Positions 1-8,357 of a stretch of 37,096 bases of DNA are shown piece by piece. This stretch comes from CAZBEJ01 sp964521305 (GTDB taxonomy: Bacteria > Patescibacteriota > Microgenomatia > UBA1406 > GWC2-37-13), in contig CAZFQZ010000009.1 of assembly GCA_964521305.1 (NCBI GenBank), positions 1-37,096 on the forward strand, read 5' to 3'. The translations under genes and the position numbers were made by a program. The notes beneath the pieces are model-generated. The model made no database searches, was not told the origin of the DNA, and was given only the letters and a program-made list of their open reading frames with translations. Within the stretch, counting starts at the first letter, position 1; the number at the start of each line of letters is the position of its first letter.

Positions 1-55
1 TTATTCCAGTCTTACCCCCAGATTCCTGCGGATTTTTTCGTGACGAGATTCTAAT

Positions 56-793
56 TCAGAATTTCTCGTAAAATACCTGTTCCTTGGGTATGTGTTTTTC
101 TCCCAGATATTCTTTTAATGAATCTGTTACATTCCTGTTTCCGCACAGATAATATTCTGAATGATTAACGCGTATGTCCTGTTGTGCTTCTGTTTGTTCA
201 AAACCGTTGTTTATGTGACCGATCATAAAATATTTCCTGTCTTCCTCGGGAATCTTGTCCAGGTTCTTTTCCTGCGAAAGACAGATGTGAAATTTAAAGT
301 TCTGATGTTCCACGCTCAATTGTTTTAATTCATCAAGAAAATATACATCTTCAACCTTGGGTACTCCCCAAAACAATCTGAATGTTGCAGGAACTGATGC
401 AATATGAGATCTGAGCATGGATCTAATCGGCGCAAGTCCGCATCCTGTAACCAGAAAAATTTTATCACGCGGTGTTTGCTTTAAACTGAAGATTCCCGCC
501 GGCCCTTGGAACTGCACCGTGTCTCCGGTATTGAGTGTTTGAATATATGCCGATGCAGCGCCTCCTGGAATGGTTTTTATGAGTAAGGAAAAATTATTAT
601 TTTGGGTCGGTGTAGTAACGATCGAATACAACCTTCTTGCTATTTCTCCTTGTTCTTTCGGCACCATCATGATCATATACTGGCCGGGAATAAACGTGAA
701 TTCCTTGGGTTCGTCAAGCTCAAAGCTTAGATAATATACATCAGCAGTTAGCTGGGTTTTTTGAGTTAGATGAGTTTTATAGACAGTTAACAT
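56..793 (-). CDS. Ferredoxin-NADP reductase-like FAD/NAD(P) oxidoreductase
   Basis: The 245-residue protein has the two-domain plan of the ferredoxin-NADP reductase superfamily. The N-terminal FAD-binding barrel carries RLYS at residues 54-57 (isoalloxazine/FAD contact) and a GGAAS stretch near 77-81 (FAD phosphate contact). The C-terminal nucleotide-binding half has VTGCGLAPIRSM at 115-126, the NAD(P) pyrophosphate loop, and YLCGN near 216-220; it ends in an aromatic residue as many family members do. No iron-sulfur motif or transmembrane segment is visible, so it is a soluble flavin reductase moving electrons between NAD(P)H and an unknown partner. The next gene upstream on the same strand starts at 3227, so it may be expressed alone. 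The electron acceptor cannot be told from sequence. Confidence 0.85.
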   Translation of the reverse strand: MLTVYKTHLTQKTQLTADVYYLSFELDEPKEFTFIPGQYMIMMVPKEQGEIARRLYSIVTTPTQNNNFSLLIKTIPGGAASAYIQTLNTGDTVQFQGPAGIFSLKQTPRDKIFLVTGCGLAPIRSMLRSHIASVPATFRLFWGVPKVEDVYFLDELKQLSVEHQNFKFHICLSQEKNLDKIPEEDRKYFMIGHINNGFEQTEAQQDIRVNHSEYYLCGNRNVTDSLKEYLGEKHIPKEQVFYEKF

Positions 794-872
794 TGTTTAT
801 TTGTAATTTTAACACTATAAGTAATTTAACCATTGGTTTTTATTGCCCTATCAGCCCAAAAAAGGACTGTCC

Positions 873-3227
873 TTAGAGGCGAGCACGCTGGCTGATCTCC
901 GCTTCCACCAACTCTCTTGGTCTTCCAAATTTCAACCGTGACAGCTGAATAATGGCTTGCGCGATTTTTTCGTTTGCTTCGTGCTTCATTTTACCCATAT
1001 CTTTGGTCATGTCAACGGAAAATGGCGCAACCGGCTCGTTCCCTACAATTGTTTTCATGTAGGTATGGAACCGTTCGATATTGATGAGATCTGCTTCGGT
1101 GAATACCGGCTGGAATTCGCGCTGAACGTATGAGGCGTCAGTTACACCGATCCTGAATGATATCAGGGTACCGACGTTACCAAACACCGCGTTTTTTACC
1201 TCTTCTTCCATCTGGCCAATAAACTGGTTGGCCACGGTCAAAGCCAAGTGATATTTCCGCGCTTCGGAAAGAATAACGGCAAAGTCCGGCGTCGCGAAGT
1301 TCTGGAATTCGTCCACATACAGATAAAAATCGCGCCTCGCCTCATCGGACATCTCCTGGCGGCTCATGGCAGACATCAGAATCTTCGGGATGAGCACCAG
1401 TCCCAGGAAGCTCGAATTTTCCTCACCAAGCTTTCCTTTTGAGAGGTTTATCAAGAGAATACTCCCCTGGTCCATTGCGTTTCGGAAATCGAATGCACTT
1501 TTCGACTGGCCAATGATGTTGCGCATGGTTTTATTGGTCACGAACCGGCCGAATTTCGAGACGATGTAATCCAAAACCTCTGATTTATGGAAATCCGACG
1601 TCTGCGCGATCTGGTCGGTCCAATACCGTCTTACAATTGGATCCTGGACTTTGGGGAGAAGTTCCTGCACGTATTTCGGATCCTGTAACACGCGCATCAC
1701 CTCGACAAATGTCGCACCGGGCTCATACATAACCGTCAGCATCGCATTCCTGACCGCGTGTTCGAAACGCGGACCGATAATACCGGTTCTTTGCGGATCA
1801 TACAGCTTGTACATCAGGTTGATTATCGCTGTGGTAATAAAATGCTTCTGGTCTTCGGTCTGGGCCTCTAATAGATTTAGGCCCATAGGACGCTCCGTAT
1901 CAGATGGGTCAAAATAAATCACGTCTTCTGCGCGCTGCGGGGGAATAAACTTCAAGACATCGTCGACCAAATCACCGTGCGGATCAATGACGCAGACGCC
2001 GTAACCCGCTTTTATATCCTGTTTAATCATTTCTTTCAAAAGCTCTGATTTTCCCACGCCTGTTTTTCCGATAATATAAGTGTGCCGCATCCGGTCTGAC
2101 GGGCTGATGTATACCGACCGTTTCACCCCGCGGTAATAGCCGTACCCCATGAATGTGCCGTTGGATTGCGGGATTTCTGCAGCCACCGGCGCTGTTTTCG
2201 CCTTGAGCCACTGGATATGCGGTGTTTCAACGGTTTTGTTGGGAAAATGAAAAATCGTCGCCAACTCATCGGCAGAAAGTATGGATATTGATTTGGAAAA
2301 CGGCAGTTCGAGGACCGGAAAAAATTTATAGATGAAATTGATCATAAAGCCTCCTTTAAAAAAGATTCTGGAGCCGGAGAGACTGTTGGTATCGGAATTA
2401 AACTGCGAGAAGGCGGTTTTTATGTTTTTTAAATGCATTGATGCGGCTTCTTTAGATTGGGCCGAAACGACAAAACGAATGGTTGTTTCGAATCCTGATT
2501 TGGTACATTTGTCTTCTATACGCTCCAAAACTTTCGGGTCTGTTTTAAACGTCGCTTTTTCCGGATTCGACTCATTTTTTTTAGTCGAGGAAACAAATGA
2601 TTTTCCAAGTTTTTTCCATTTCGATGCTGCCGGCCTTATCAAAATTTGAACCATCGCTCCTTCATTGTCATCAATTTTCGACAGCGCCGACGTGACTGCA
2701 GATAACGGATCCGTTGCGAGATCTTTAAAAACTTTCAGCGGCATATACGGATAATCCTTTTGCGATACGGCACCATACGCAACCTTTCCATCCTCGGTAA
2801 AAATATTCGGTTCGTCCACTTTTTTTATGTCGGCGGCAGGATAATAACTGTAGATTGTCTTTTCGACCAGGTCAATAATCCGTGCAGGCGCCGAGACATA
2901 AAACCTAATCTCTGCTTTTTTCCCCACGATTTCGAACGAGACAACGTCATCCAAATCCAGGAACGAAAACCAACCGGATTTTTTAAGCGAGGAAAATGAC
3001 GCAAACATCTGTTCCGCGGCGTCTATTTTGATTTCGTTGTCTTTCGGAACCTTTACTTCAAGCGTTACCATTTCCAAGGAAATTTTTTCCCTTTTTTTCA
3101 GCCTCATATAGATAATGAGCAAATAGAGAACGAGCAGTGTTATCCCTGCCGAAAACAATCCTGCAATAAGCGCTATTCCTAAAGCAAACGCCCTATCTCC
3201 GATTGATTGTATATATGAGAAATCCAT
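873..3227 (-). CDS. VirD4/TraG-like T4SS coupling ATPase, membrane-anchored
   Basis: This 784-residue protein has one strong N-terminal membrane segment (about 16-41) followed by a charged cytoplasmic linker. A long variable region (about 50-340) precedes a P-loop ATPase of the VirD4/TraG/HerA class: Walker A GKTGVGKS at 387-394, VIDPHGD at 413-419, and Walker B plus catalytic Glu in YLYVDEFQNF at 635-644. Such ATPases deliver DNA or protein substrates to type IV secretion channels. The start is supported by a good Shine-Dalgarno sequence GGAGGG (complement of 3234-3239), 6 nt before the ATG, which is rare in this window. A second protein with the same ATPase core but no membrane segment lies at 34816-37079. 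It may be a dedicated export motor or a DNA-uptake motor; the substrate is unknown. Confidence 0.87.
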   Translation of the reverse strand: MDFSYIQSIGDRAFALGIALIAGLFSAGITLLVLYLLIIYMRLKKREKISLEMVTLEVKVPKDNEIKIDAAEQMFASFSSLKKSGWFSFLDLDDVVSFEIVGKKAEIRFYVSAPARIIDLVEKTIYSYYPAADIKKVDEPNIFTEDGKVAYGAVSQKDYPYMPLKVFKDLATDPLSAVTSALSKIDDNEGAMVQILIRPAASKWKKLGKSFVSSTKKNESNPEKATFKTDPKVLERIEDKCTKSGFETTIRFVVSAQSKEAASMHLKNIKTAFSQFNSDTNSLSGSRIFFKGGFMINFIYKFFPVLELPFSKSISILSADELATIFHFPNKTVETPHIQWLKAKTAPVAAEIPQSNGTFMGYGYYRGVKRSVYISPSDRMRHTYIIGKTGVGKSELLKEMIKQDIKAGYGVCVIDPHGDLVDDVLKFIPPQRAEDVIYFDPSDTERPMGLNLLEAQTEDQKHFITTAIINLMYKLYDPQRTGIIGPRFEHAVRNAMLTVMYEPGATFVEVMRVLQDPKYVQELLPKVQDPIVRRYWTDQIAQTSDFHKSEVLDYIVSKFGRFVTNKTMRNIIGQSKSAFDFRNAMDQGSILLINLSKGKLGEENSSFLGLVLIPKILMSAMSRQEMSDEARRDFYLYVDEFQNFATPDFAVILSEARKYHLALTVANQFIGQMEEEVKNAVFGNVGTLISFRIGVTDASYVQREFQPVFTEADLINIERFHTYMKTIVGNEPVAPFSVDMTKDMGKMKHEANEKIAQAIIQLSRLKFGRPRELVEAEISQRARL

Positions 3228-3233
3228 ATATGT

Positions 3234-3253
3234 CCCTCCGCTATAAAATAATA
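3234..3253 (-). promoter_or_regulatory. Shine-Dalgarno and -10-like site of the first virD4-like gene
   Basis: On the minus strand GGAGGG (3234-3239) sits 6 nt before the ATG at 3227, and TATTAT (3248-3253) lies just upstream of it. This is one of the few clear ribosome binding sites in the window and supports the start. Confidence 0.5.
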
Positions 3254-3258
3254 GGCAT

Positions 3259-3369
3259 CATACCCAACGTGGCTTTGATTATTCATATGATGTATCGATG
3301 CATCATACGGTTAGCTACGGTAGGCATATCCCACTCTTTTAAAAAAATAAAATCAAAGCGAAGTGGTAT
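3259..3369. repeat. Imperfect inverted repeat with an internal 20-bp near-palindrome
   Basis: The 175-bp space between the divergent genes at 3227 and 3403 holds arms 3259-3280 and 3351-3369 that share a perfect 9-nt core (GCTTTGATT against AATCAAAGC) and end in ATACCC and GGTAT. Between them 3287-3306 reads ATGATGTATCGATGCATCAT, a palindrome with one mismatched base pair. It resembles the other hairpin elements of the window in its TATACC-type ends and in lying at promoters, but sequence similarity to them is weak. It may be an operator or a degenerate repeat. Confidence 0.45.
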
Positions 3370-3402
3370 AAAAAGTATATAATAGAATGGGTTCAAAATC
3401 AT

Positions 3403-3948
3403 ATGGGAAAGACAGGGACGACTTCAAAAAAACAAAAAAGAGAGACGCCGAAAAAAAAAGAGAACACAATCGGCCATACTCTTTATTTGCTGTTTCCCAC
3501 ATTCATGCGGTCCGGTCCCCATCATAGGCATGTTTTTCAAAAGTCTGTAAAAATAACCCTCTATGTGATTCTGTTCGGTTTTCTCTCAATCAACATCCTG
3601 TCGTCCCAAATAATGCCTTCCCTGTATTTCGGCTTGGTCAATGACGAGCAATCGAGCATAATATCCTATCTTCGGATTATCCGGCATACGTCCCTGTTCT
3701 CCCATGAAACGGCAAAATTCGACGCAATCTACAACAAACCGCTTTCTGCCATGATTTTTTATGAAGAAAAGGGGCGCAACGAAACGATACAAAAGCTTGA
3801 ACAATTACTTACACTTAACCCGTATTCAAGGGATATCCTCTATGTCCTATATTTGCTATACAGCCAAAAGGGAGATACGTTAATGTCACGAAAATATTTG
3901 AGGCGGGCAAAGGAAGTTGATCCAGGATTAAAAGTTATCAGTTATTAG
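3403..3948 (+). CDS. Hypothetical single-pass membrane protein with C-terminal TPR-like segment
   Basis: I do not recognise the family. The 181-residue protein begins with a very basic Lys/Arg/Thr-rich tail (1-25), has a hydrophobic segment at about 47-68, then a region whose last 50 residues look like one or two TPR helices (QLLTLNPYSRDILYVLYLLY, then KGDTLMSRKYLRRAKEVDPG), a pattern typical of protein-interaction scaffolds. The predicted topology is a positively charged cytoplasmic N-terminus with the TPR part outside, or the reverse. A TATAAT hexamer lies at 3378-3383, so its transcript may carry a short leader. The last four codons and stop fall inside an AGTTATCAG-type repeat, so the C-terminus may have been set by repeat insertion. 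Confidence 0.6.
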   Translation: MGKTGTTSKKQKRETPKKKENTIGHTLYLLFPTFMRSGPHHRHVFQKSVKITLYVILFGFLSINILSSQIMPSLYFGLVNDEQSSIISYLRIIRHTSLFSHETAKFDAIYNKPLSAMIFYEEKGRNETIQKLEQLLTLNPYSRDILYVLYLLYSQKGDTLMSRKYLRRAKEVDPGLKVISY

Positions 3949-4020
3949 GTATCAGTTATAAGGTGGTAAACATGATACAATATTTTTATCCTGATAACTT
4001 AATAACTATTAACTTGTAAC
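3934..4020. repeat. AT-rich GTTATCAG-type inverted repeat
   Basis: Several imperfect copies of GTTATCAGTTAT occur at 3934-3963 and an inverted version at 3988-4020. The clearest arms are AGTTATTAGGTATCAG (3940-3955) and CTGATAACTTAATAACT (3991-4007), which can pair with one bulge. It covers the stop codon of the upstream gene and runs to just before the acylphosphatase start. It could serve as a bidirectional RNA hairpin or be a mobile intergenic repeat. Confidence 0.5.
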
Positions 4021-4026
4021 TTTATT

Positions 4027-4326
4027 ATGCTCAAACAAGCTCATCTTTACATTAAAGGCGATGTTATTGGCGTTGGTTTCCGCGCATGGACTAAAATACA
4101 GGCAAAACTGCACGCTGTCAACGGTTGGGCAAAAAACACATTCAACAAATCCGATGTTTTCGGGCCCAATGGAGGAGTTGAGGCTCTACTACAAGGAGAA
4201 GAACAAAATATGGATACTATGATTGGGGAATTGAAGAAAGGCCCATCCGTTTCCAGGGTAGATGATGTTGAGATATTCTGGCAAGAGCCCAAAGAACTAT
4301 TCGACGGGTTTGAAATTAAAAAGTAA
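4027..4326 (+). CDS. acyP: Acylphosphatase
   Basis: The 99-residue protein matches acylphosphatase over its whole length; the enzyme hydrolyses acyl phosphates such as 1,3-bisphosphoglycerate or acetyl phosphate. The phosphate-binding loop KGDVIGVGFR (10-19) contains the catalytic Arg19, and the water-positioning Asn is Asn37 in NGWAKN. Both essential residues are present, so it should be active. Its 3' end overlaps by 11 nt the end of the broken phosphoribosyltransferase gene on the other strand. No Shine-Dalgarno sequence precedes the ATG; the upstream space is the AT-rich repeat ending at 4020. Confidence 0.92.
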   Translation: MLKQAHLYIKGDVIGVGFRAWTKIQAKLHAVNGWAKNTFNKSDVFGPNGGVEALLQGEEQNMDTMIGELKKGPSVSRVDDVEIFWQEPKELFDGFEIKK

Positions 4327-4781
4327 GCTCTTCGTCTAATACCTGCGGAAAATGCTCATAATACCGCGAAATCGCCGATAGATTCTGATCGGAATACAAC
4401 ACATGAATTTCATCGAAATAGCTCGAATAGAATTTTGCCGGACCGGCCGGCACTGCCAAAATAAGCTTTCGCCAATTCAATCTGTTTTTGAAGTATTGCC
4501 GGATCGCTGCGTAACCGGTCCGTAAAATCCGTGTTTGTGTTTACCACCTCCTGACAGACCGCGCCAATTGCCAGTTCCGGATTGTCGGGTGAGGAAATTT
4601 TTGCCACGACAAGGGGAATATGGCTGCAATGAAATGCCGCGGCAATCCATTTGCCGACAACAAATCCGCCGCGTAAAAGCGAAACAACCACCAGACGGTC
4701 TTTGTATTCTCGAAGATATTGATTCTGCAGAATCCTTGTCGACAATCTATTTCCCGCATCAGCGCGGTCTTTAAATATCAT
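4316..4781 (-). pseudogene. Phosphoribosyltransferase gene with internal deletion and frameshift
   Basis: The first 105 or so codons match the N-terminal half of a phosphoribosyltransferase family: FKDRADAGNRL, VVSLLRGGFVVGKWIA and PELAIGAV are family hallmarks. The frame then runs into a stop at 4410. In another frame the same strand continues from about 4470 with KLILAVPAGPAKFYSSYFDE and ends YYEHFPQVLDEELTF before TAA at 4316-4318, which is the family's usual C-terminus. The piece between, which in relatives carries the PRPP-binding DDGIATGAT loop, is missing, roughly 45-60 codons. The join lies near 4455-4475. The gene therefore appears inactivated by an out-of-frame deletion, unless this is an assembly collapse. 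A TATACT hexamer (4789-4794) 7 nt before the ATG would be its leaderless promoter. Confidence 0.8.
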
Positions 4782-4788
4782 TGTGTAT

Positions 4789-4794
4789 AGTATA
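4789..4794 (-). promoter_or_regulatory. -10 element, leaderless type
   Basis: TATACT on the minus strand ends 7 nt before the ATG of the phosphoribosyltransferase pseudogene, with no Shine-Dalgarno sequence between. Confidence 0.4.
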
Positions 4795-4839
4795 GAATAA
4801 TAACCGGTTGTTTACCCTTTAAAATTCGCAGAAGTTAAA

Positions 4840-4910
4840 GGGCCTATAGTTTAACGGTAAAACGACACTATGGCATAGTGTAGGTCGGGGTTCAATTCCC
4901 CGTAGGTCCA
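4840..4910 (+). tRNA. tRNA-Ala (anticodon GGC)
   Basis: A complete cloverleaf folds by eye: acceptor stem GGGCCTA (4840-4846) with TAGGTCC, D stem GTTT/AAAC (4849-4852 and 4860-4863), anticodon stem ACACT/AGTGT with loop ATGGCAT, and T stem CGGGG/CCCCG with loop TTCAATT. The anticodon is GGC at 4872-4874, which reads GCC and GCU alanine codons. The acceptor has G3-U70, the alanine identity pair, which supports the assignment. The discriminator base is A4910 and CCA is not encoded. Confidence 0.95.
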
Positions 4911-4917
4911 CAAGTTT

Positions 4918-4930
4918 CCCGCAAAGCGGG
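4918..4930 (+). terminator. Short GC hairpin after tRNA-Ala
   Basis: CCCGC and GCGGG pair around an AAA loop 8 nt after the tRNA. There is no strong U tract, so it may be a weak terminator or a 3' processing hairpin. Confidence 0.35.
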
Positions 4931-5012
4931 ATTAACTGGTTGTAATTATTTATTACACTTATAAACAACCTGTTGAACAAATCCCCTCGTGTAAACACTT
5001 AACTTCGTTTTA

Positions 5013-5021
5013 TGGTATTCT
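5013..5021 (+). promoter_or_regulatory. Extended -10 promoter of the prgI-virB4 operon
   Basis: TGGTATTCT is an extended -10 (TGnTATNNT) ending 6 nt before the prgI ATG. No Shine-Dalgarno sequence fits in the gap, so the mRNA would start at or next to the start codon. Confidence 0.5.
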
Positions 5022-5027
5022 GAGACT

Positions 5028-5906
5028 ATGGAACAGCACCCTATCCCCCGCCAGATCACGACATTCGAATTTAAACTTATTGGCTTCCTGACGGTCAAAC
5101 AGTTTATTTATCTGATTATATTCATTCCCATCGGATTCATTGTTTATGAGCTTTTTCCCATTCCTCTTTTGAATATATTGCTCGGCGTGCTGACCGGCGC
5201 CGTAGGATTCGCCCTTGCATTTTTGCCGATCAACGACCGGCCGATGGACGTATGGATCCGGAATTTCTTCAAGCGTCTAACATCACCAACCCAATATCTG
5301 TACCATAAATCCAACCATCCATTGTACTTCCTCCAGAATTTGTATTTTACCTCCGATCCTCACCGGATCATGACGCATATCGAATCCCGGGAAAAACTGG
5401 GCCGGTATCTTGCCTCAAAAGGTATCATTCAGACCACTAATACAAAAAAACAATCTGTCAGTAATCTTTTTCAGATGTCTTCTTCATCATTGGGTAAACA
5501 GAAGAATCAACAGCAACCACAGAATATACAAGGAAAACCAATTGTCGCCTCGTCACCAACCCCGAATCAGTATGAACGCGATTCTGGGTTGCTGCGTACC
5601 GATCCACCGGCAGGCGGATCAAGTGCCGGCCCAAAGCATCCCTATTTCACCGGCATAGTAAAAAATCACAAATTGATTCCATTGCCCGGTATTCTCATTT
5701 ACGTCAAGGATGAAAAAGGGGACGTCGTGCGGTTACTAAAAACCAATCCGCATGGCATATTCGCAACTTTCAATCCGCTTCCACCAGCCACATACGATTT
5801 CGAAACCAGGGATCCGAACAATTCGTATTTATTTGATACAATGAAAATGAGAGTCGAAAGCAACAATCTCAAACCAATAGAAATTTTTTCAAAGGAGCTT
5901 TTATAA
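5028..5906 (+). CDS. PrgI-family T4SS membrane protein with C-terminal beta-sandwich-like extension
   Basis: Residues 1-110 match PrgI-family proteins that sit beside virB4 in T4SS-like loci: a short N-terminus (PIPRQITTFEFKLIGFLTVK), two adjacent membrane segments (about 24-42 and 46-67), and a cytoplasmic NDRPMDVWIRNFFKRL segment. A Gln/Ser/Pro-rich linker (about 140-205) leads to a C-terminal domain (about 207-292) with PLPGILIYVKDEKGDVVRLL and a TNPHGIFATF-NPLPPATYDF pattern, typical of carboxypeptidase-regulatory-like or transthyretin-like beta domains. It is the first gene of an operon with the next two, 25 nt before the TraC-like gene. By analogy it forms the inner-membrane part that pairs with VirB4. 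The C-terminal domain is longer than in minimal PrgI proteins. Confidence 0.85.
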   Translation: MEQHPIPRQITTFEFKLIGFLTVKQFIYLIIFIPIGFIVYELFPIPLLNILLGVLTGAVGFALAFLPINDRPMDVWIRNFFKRLTSPTQYLYHKSNHPLYFLQNLYFTSDPHRIMTHIESREKLGRYLASKGIIQTTNTKKQSVSNLFQMSSSSLGKQKNQQQPQNIQGKPIVASSPTPNQYERDSGLLRTDPPAGGSSAGPKHPYFTGIVKNHKLIPLPGILIYVKDEKGDVVRLLKTNPHGIFATFNPLPPATYDFETRDPNNSYLFDTMKMRVESNNLKPIEIFSKELL

Positions 5907-5931
5907 ATTTTATAACGATTACAACCGCTAT

Positions 5932-6588
5932 ATGATACCGGCTAAGCCAACATCACCTATTAAATCGTCGACGCAAAATTTTATCGAAATCGAGGAAATA
6001 AAGGATGACGTGATTATGATGAAAGATTTCTCTGCGGCAATTGTCGTTGAAGTCAACGCGGTCAATTTCTGGTTGTTGTCGCAAGAAGAGCAGGCGTCGA
6101 TGATCTATGCGTATGCGAGTCTTCTCAATTCCCTTTCCTTTCCCATACAAATACTGATCCTTTCCAAAAAAATGGATATATCCTCATACTTGGATTACCT
6201 TGATACCAGAATCTCAAAACAGCAGGCCGAATTGATACGCAACAGACTGTCTAGTTACAAAGAATTCATTAAAACCATCATCAAAAAAAACACCGTCCTC
6301 GAAAAACGGTTCTTTTTTGTCGTGCCGTTTTCTCCGCTTGAAATGGGAATTTCAGGCGCAAATACCGCGGGGTTGAGAAAAGAATATGTTATTGCGCGGG
6401 CAAAAACATCGTTATATCCAAAACGCGACAACCTGCTCCGCCTTTTATCAAAAATAGGGCTGAAGGGAAATTCGCTTGAAAAACAGGAGCTCGTGGAACT
6501 TTTTTACAATTTATACAACCCGTCATCAACAGGCAGACGTCTCGCCCCAATCGAAAACTATACGGACACAGTGATGACGGCAGGATAA
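5932..6588 (+). CDS. TraC-like T4SS protein (VirB4-associated)
   Basis: The 218-residue protein has the small N-terminal fold seen in TraC/VirB4 N-terminal domains: a strand-rich start (IEEIKDDVIMMKDFSAAIVV), a helix-rich centre with PIQILILSKKMDISSYLDYL, and FFFVVPFSP near residues 126-134. There is no P-loop, so it is not an ATPase by itself. It lies 4 nt upstream of virB4 and looks like the detached N-terminal module that in some systems is fused to VirB4. It probably docks the ATPase onto the membrane protein encoded by prgI. The family assignment rests on pattern and context rather than on a catalytic motif. Confidence 0.72.
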   Translation: MIPAKPTSPIKSSTQNFIEIEEIKDDVIMMKDFSAAIVVEVNAVNFWLLSQEEQASMIYAYASLLNSLSFPIQILILSKKMDISSYLDYLDTRISKQQAELIRNRLSSYKEFIKTIIKKNTVLEKRFFFVVPFSPLEMGISGANTAGLRKEYVIARAKTSLYPKRDNLLRLLSKIGLKGNSLEKQELVELFYNLYNPSSTGRRLAPIENYTDTVMTAG

Positions 6589-6592
6589 CATA

Positions 6593-8356
6593 ATGGGTTT
6601 ATTCAATGGAGGAAAAAAACAGACTACCATAAATGCACCGGGCCCTACTGTTCCGACCAGTCAAAACGTAGCAAACTTCCTGGCAAAGGGATCCGTGTCA
6701 ATCAAGGACATGGTTGCGCCTTCTTTTATCGAGGTAGATTTCAATAACCTCAAGGTCGATGATAAGTATTACCGCACATTATATGTTGTCGGCTATCCGC
6801 GGTATGTCGGCGCAAACTGGCTCTATCCGCTGATCACATTCGACCACCCGCTCTATATCTCCATGTATATCTATCCAACCGAGTCGAAGAATGTTCTCGA
6901 CGATCTGAAAAGAAAAATCGCGGAAATGGAGGCGACCATAGAAGGTGATATAAAAGCGGGTAAGGTCGTTGATCCCACTGTCCAGGTTGCATTGGATGAC
7001 GCACTCGCTCTTCAGGCCGAACTGGCAAAAGGAGCGGAACGCTTCTTCCAGTTCGGGCTCTATGTCACCATTCCGGCGGATTCCCTTGAAGAGCTCAACG
7101 AAATTGCAAAACAGGTTGACTCTGTCCTTTCTTCGCTTTTGATCATCGCCAGACAGGCAACGTTGGAGATGGAAGAAGGGTTCAAATCAACCATGCCGAT
7201 GTTTTACGACAAACTCGAGGTTTGGCGAAATATGGACACCACGTCCCTTGCCATGACATTTCCGTTTGCAACCGCGTCACTCACCAAAAACGAAGGGATC
7301 TTGTACGGCATTAACGAACATGATGGCAGCCTTATTATCTTTGATCGCTTCACGTTGGAAAATGCCAATTCGGTTATTTTGGGTAAATCGGGAGGAGGAA
7401 AAAGCTTTTTCGTCAAACTCGAATCCCTGCGGCTTTTAATGATGGGTGTGGATGTCATCATTATCGATCCGGAAAACGAATACCAGAAACTCTGCAGCTC
7501 GGTAAACGGTGAGTTTGTTATGTTTTCGGTGTCATCTCAATATAAAATCAATCCGTTCGACCTGACTACGGTTGACCCGGAGCCGGACGAACTTTCGAAC
7601 AAAATCCTCGACATGCATTCCCTTATGCGCGTTATTATGGGCGATCTCACCCCCTCGCAGGATGCGCTTCTGGACCGTGCACTCGTCTTAACCTACCGGG
7701 AAAAAGGCATTACCCAGGATCCGGAGACATTCAAAAACGAACCGCCTCTCCTGGAGGATTTATACAAAATACTGATCGGTATGGAAACGCCTGAGGCGAA
7801 AGAACTGTCAGACCGATTGGAAAAATTTGTACGAGGCTCCGCATCCGGCATCTTCAACCAGCAATCAAACTTCGACATTAAAAATCCGTTTACCGTGTTC
7901 GGTATCCGGGATCTTGAGGAAAATCTGCGGCCGGTTGCCATGTATATCGTTCTTGATTATATCTGGAATAGGGTGCGGAAAGAAAAGAAAAAACGCGTCC
8001 TGGTCGTAGATGAAGCGTGGTACCTCATCAAACAAAAAGATTCGGGCGCTTACCTGCATTCGTTTGCCAAACGGGCTCGTAAATATCAGCTTGGGTTAAC
8101 GACTATTACGCAGGATGTGGAGGATTTCCTGGCGACAGACGAGGGAAAAGCGATTATCACGAACTCTTCGTTGCAGATCATCCTCAAGCAGTCCACCGCA
8201 GCCGTGGAAAAAATAACCGAGACGTTCTATCTGACCGGAGGAGAAAAACACTTTTTGCTTGCTACAGGTGTGGGTGAAGGACTCTTTTTCGCAGGACACG
8301 CCCATGTAGGCTTCAAAGTAATCGCGTCTGATGAAGAAAAAACATTGGTTGAGTAA
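6593..8356 (+). CDS. virB4: VirB4-family T4SS ATPase
   Basis: The 587-residue protein carries the CagE/TrbE/VirB N-terminal region (about 35-240) and a RecA-like ATPase: Walker A GKSGGGKS at 264-271, IIIDPENEY at 289-297, Walker B with catalytic Glu in RVLVVDEAWYLI at 468-479, and a TTITQDVEDFL motif at 503-513. VirB4 is the most conserved engine of type IV secretion and powers pilus subunit handling and substrate transfer at the inner membrane. It is the last gene of the prgI-traC-virB4 operon and ends 1 nt before the stop of the convergent S1 gene. All motifs are intact. Confidence 0.95.
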   Translation: MGLFNGGKKQTTINAPGPTVPTSQNVANFLAKGSVSIKDMVAPSFIEVDFNNLKVDDKYYRTLYVVGYPRYVGANWLYPLITFDHPLYISMYIYPTESKNVLDDLKRKIAEMEATIEGDIKAGKVVDPTVQVALDDALALQAELAKGAERFFQFGLYVTIPADSLEELNEIAKQVDSVLSSLLIIARQATLEMEEGFKSTMPMFYDKLEVWRNMDTTSLAMTFPFATASLTKNEGILYGINEHDGSLIIFDRFTLENANSVILGKSGGGKSFFVKLESLRLLMMGVDVIIIDPENEYQKLCSSVNGEFVMFSVSSQYKINPFDLTTVDPEPDELSNKILDMHSLMRVIMGDLTPSQDALLDRALVLTYREKGITQDPETFKNEPPLLEDLYKILIGMETPEAKELSDRLEKFVRGSASGIFNQQSNFDIKNPFTVFGIRDLEENLRPVAMYIVLDYIWNRVRKEKKKRVLVVDEAWYLIKQKDSGAYLHSFAKRARKYQLGLTTITQDVEDFLATDEGKAIITNSSLQIILKQSTAAVEKITETFYLTGGEKHFLLATGVGEGLFFAGHAHVGFKVIASDEEKTLVE

Positions 8357-8357
8357 C

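Noticed and set aside
1..60. Open minus-strand frame ending in TAA at 1-3
   Set aside because: It overlaps the start of the window and the end of the oxidoreductase gene, has no start codon after its upstream stop, and shows no recognisable motif.
4802..4974. Possible inverted repeats flanking tRNA-Ala (AACCGGTTGTTTAC and ATAAACAACCTGTT) as an integration site
   Set aside because: There are two mismatches, no integrase or displaced tRNA end nearby, and no repeat of the tRNA 3' end; chance is as likely.
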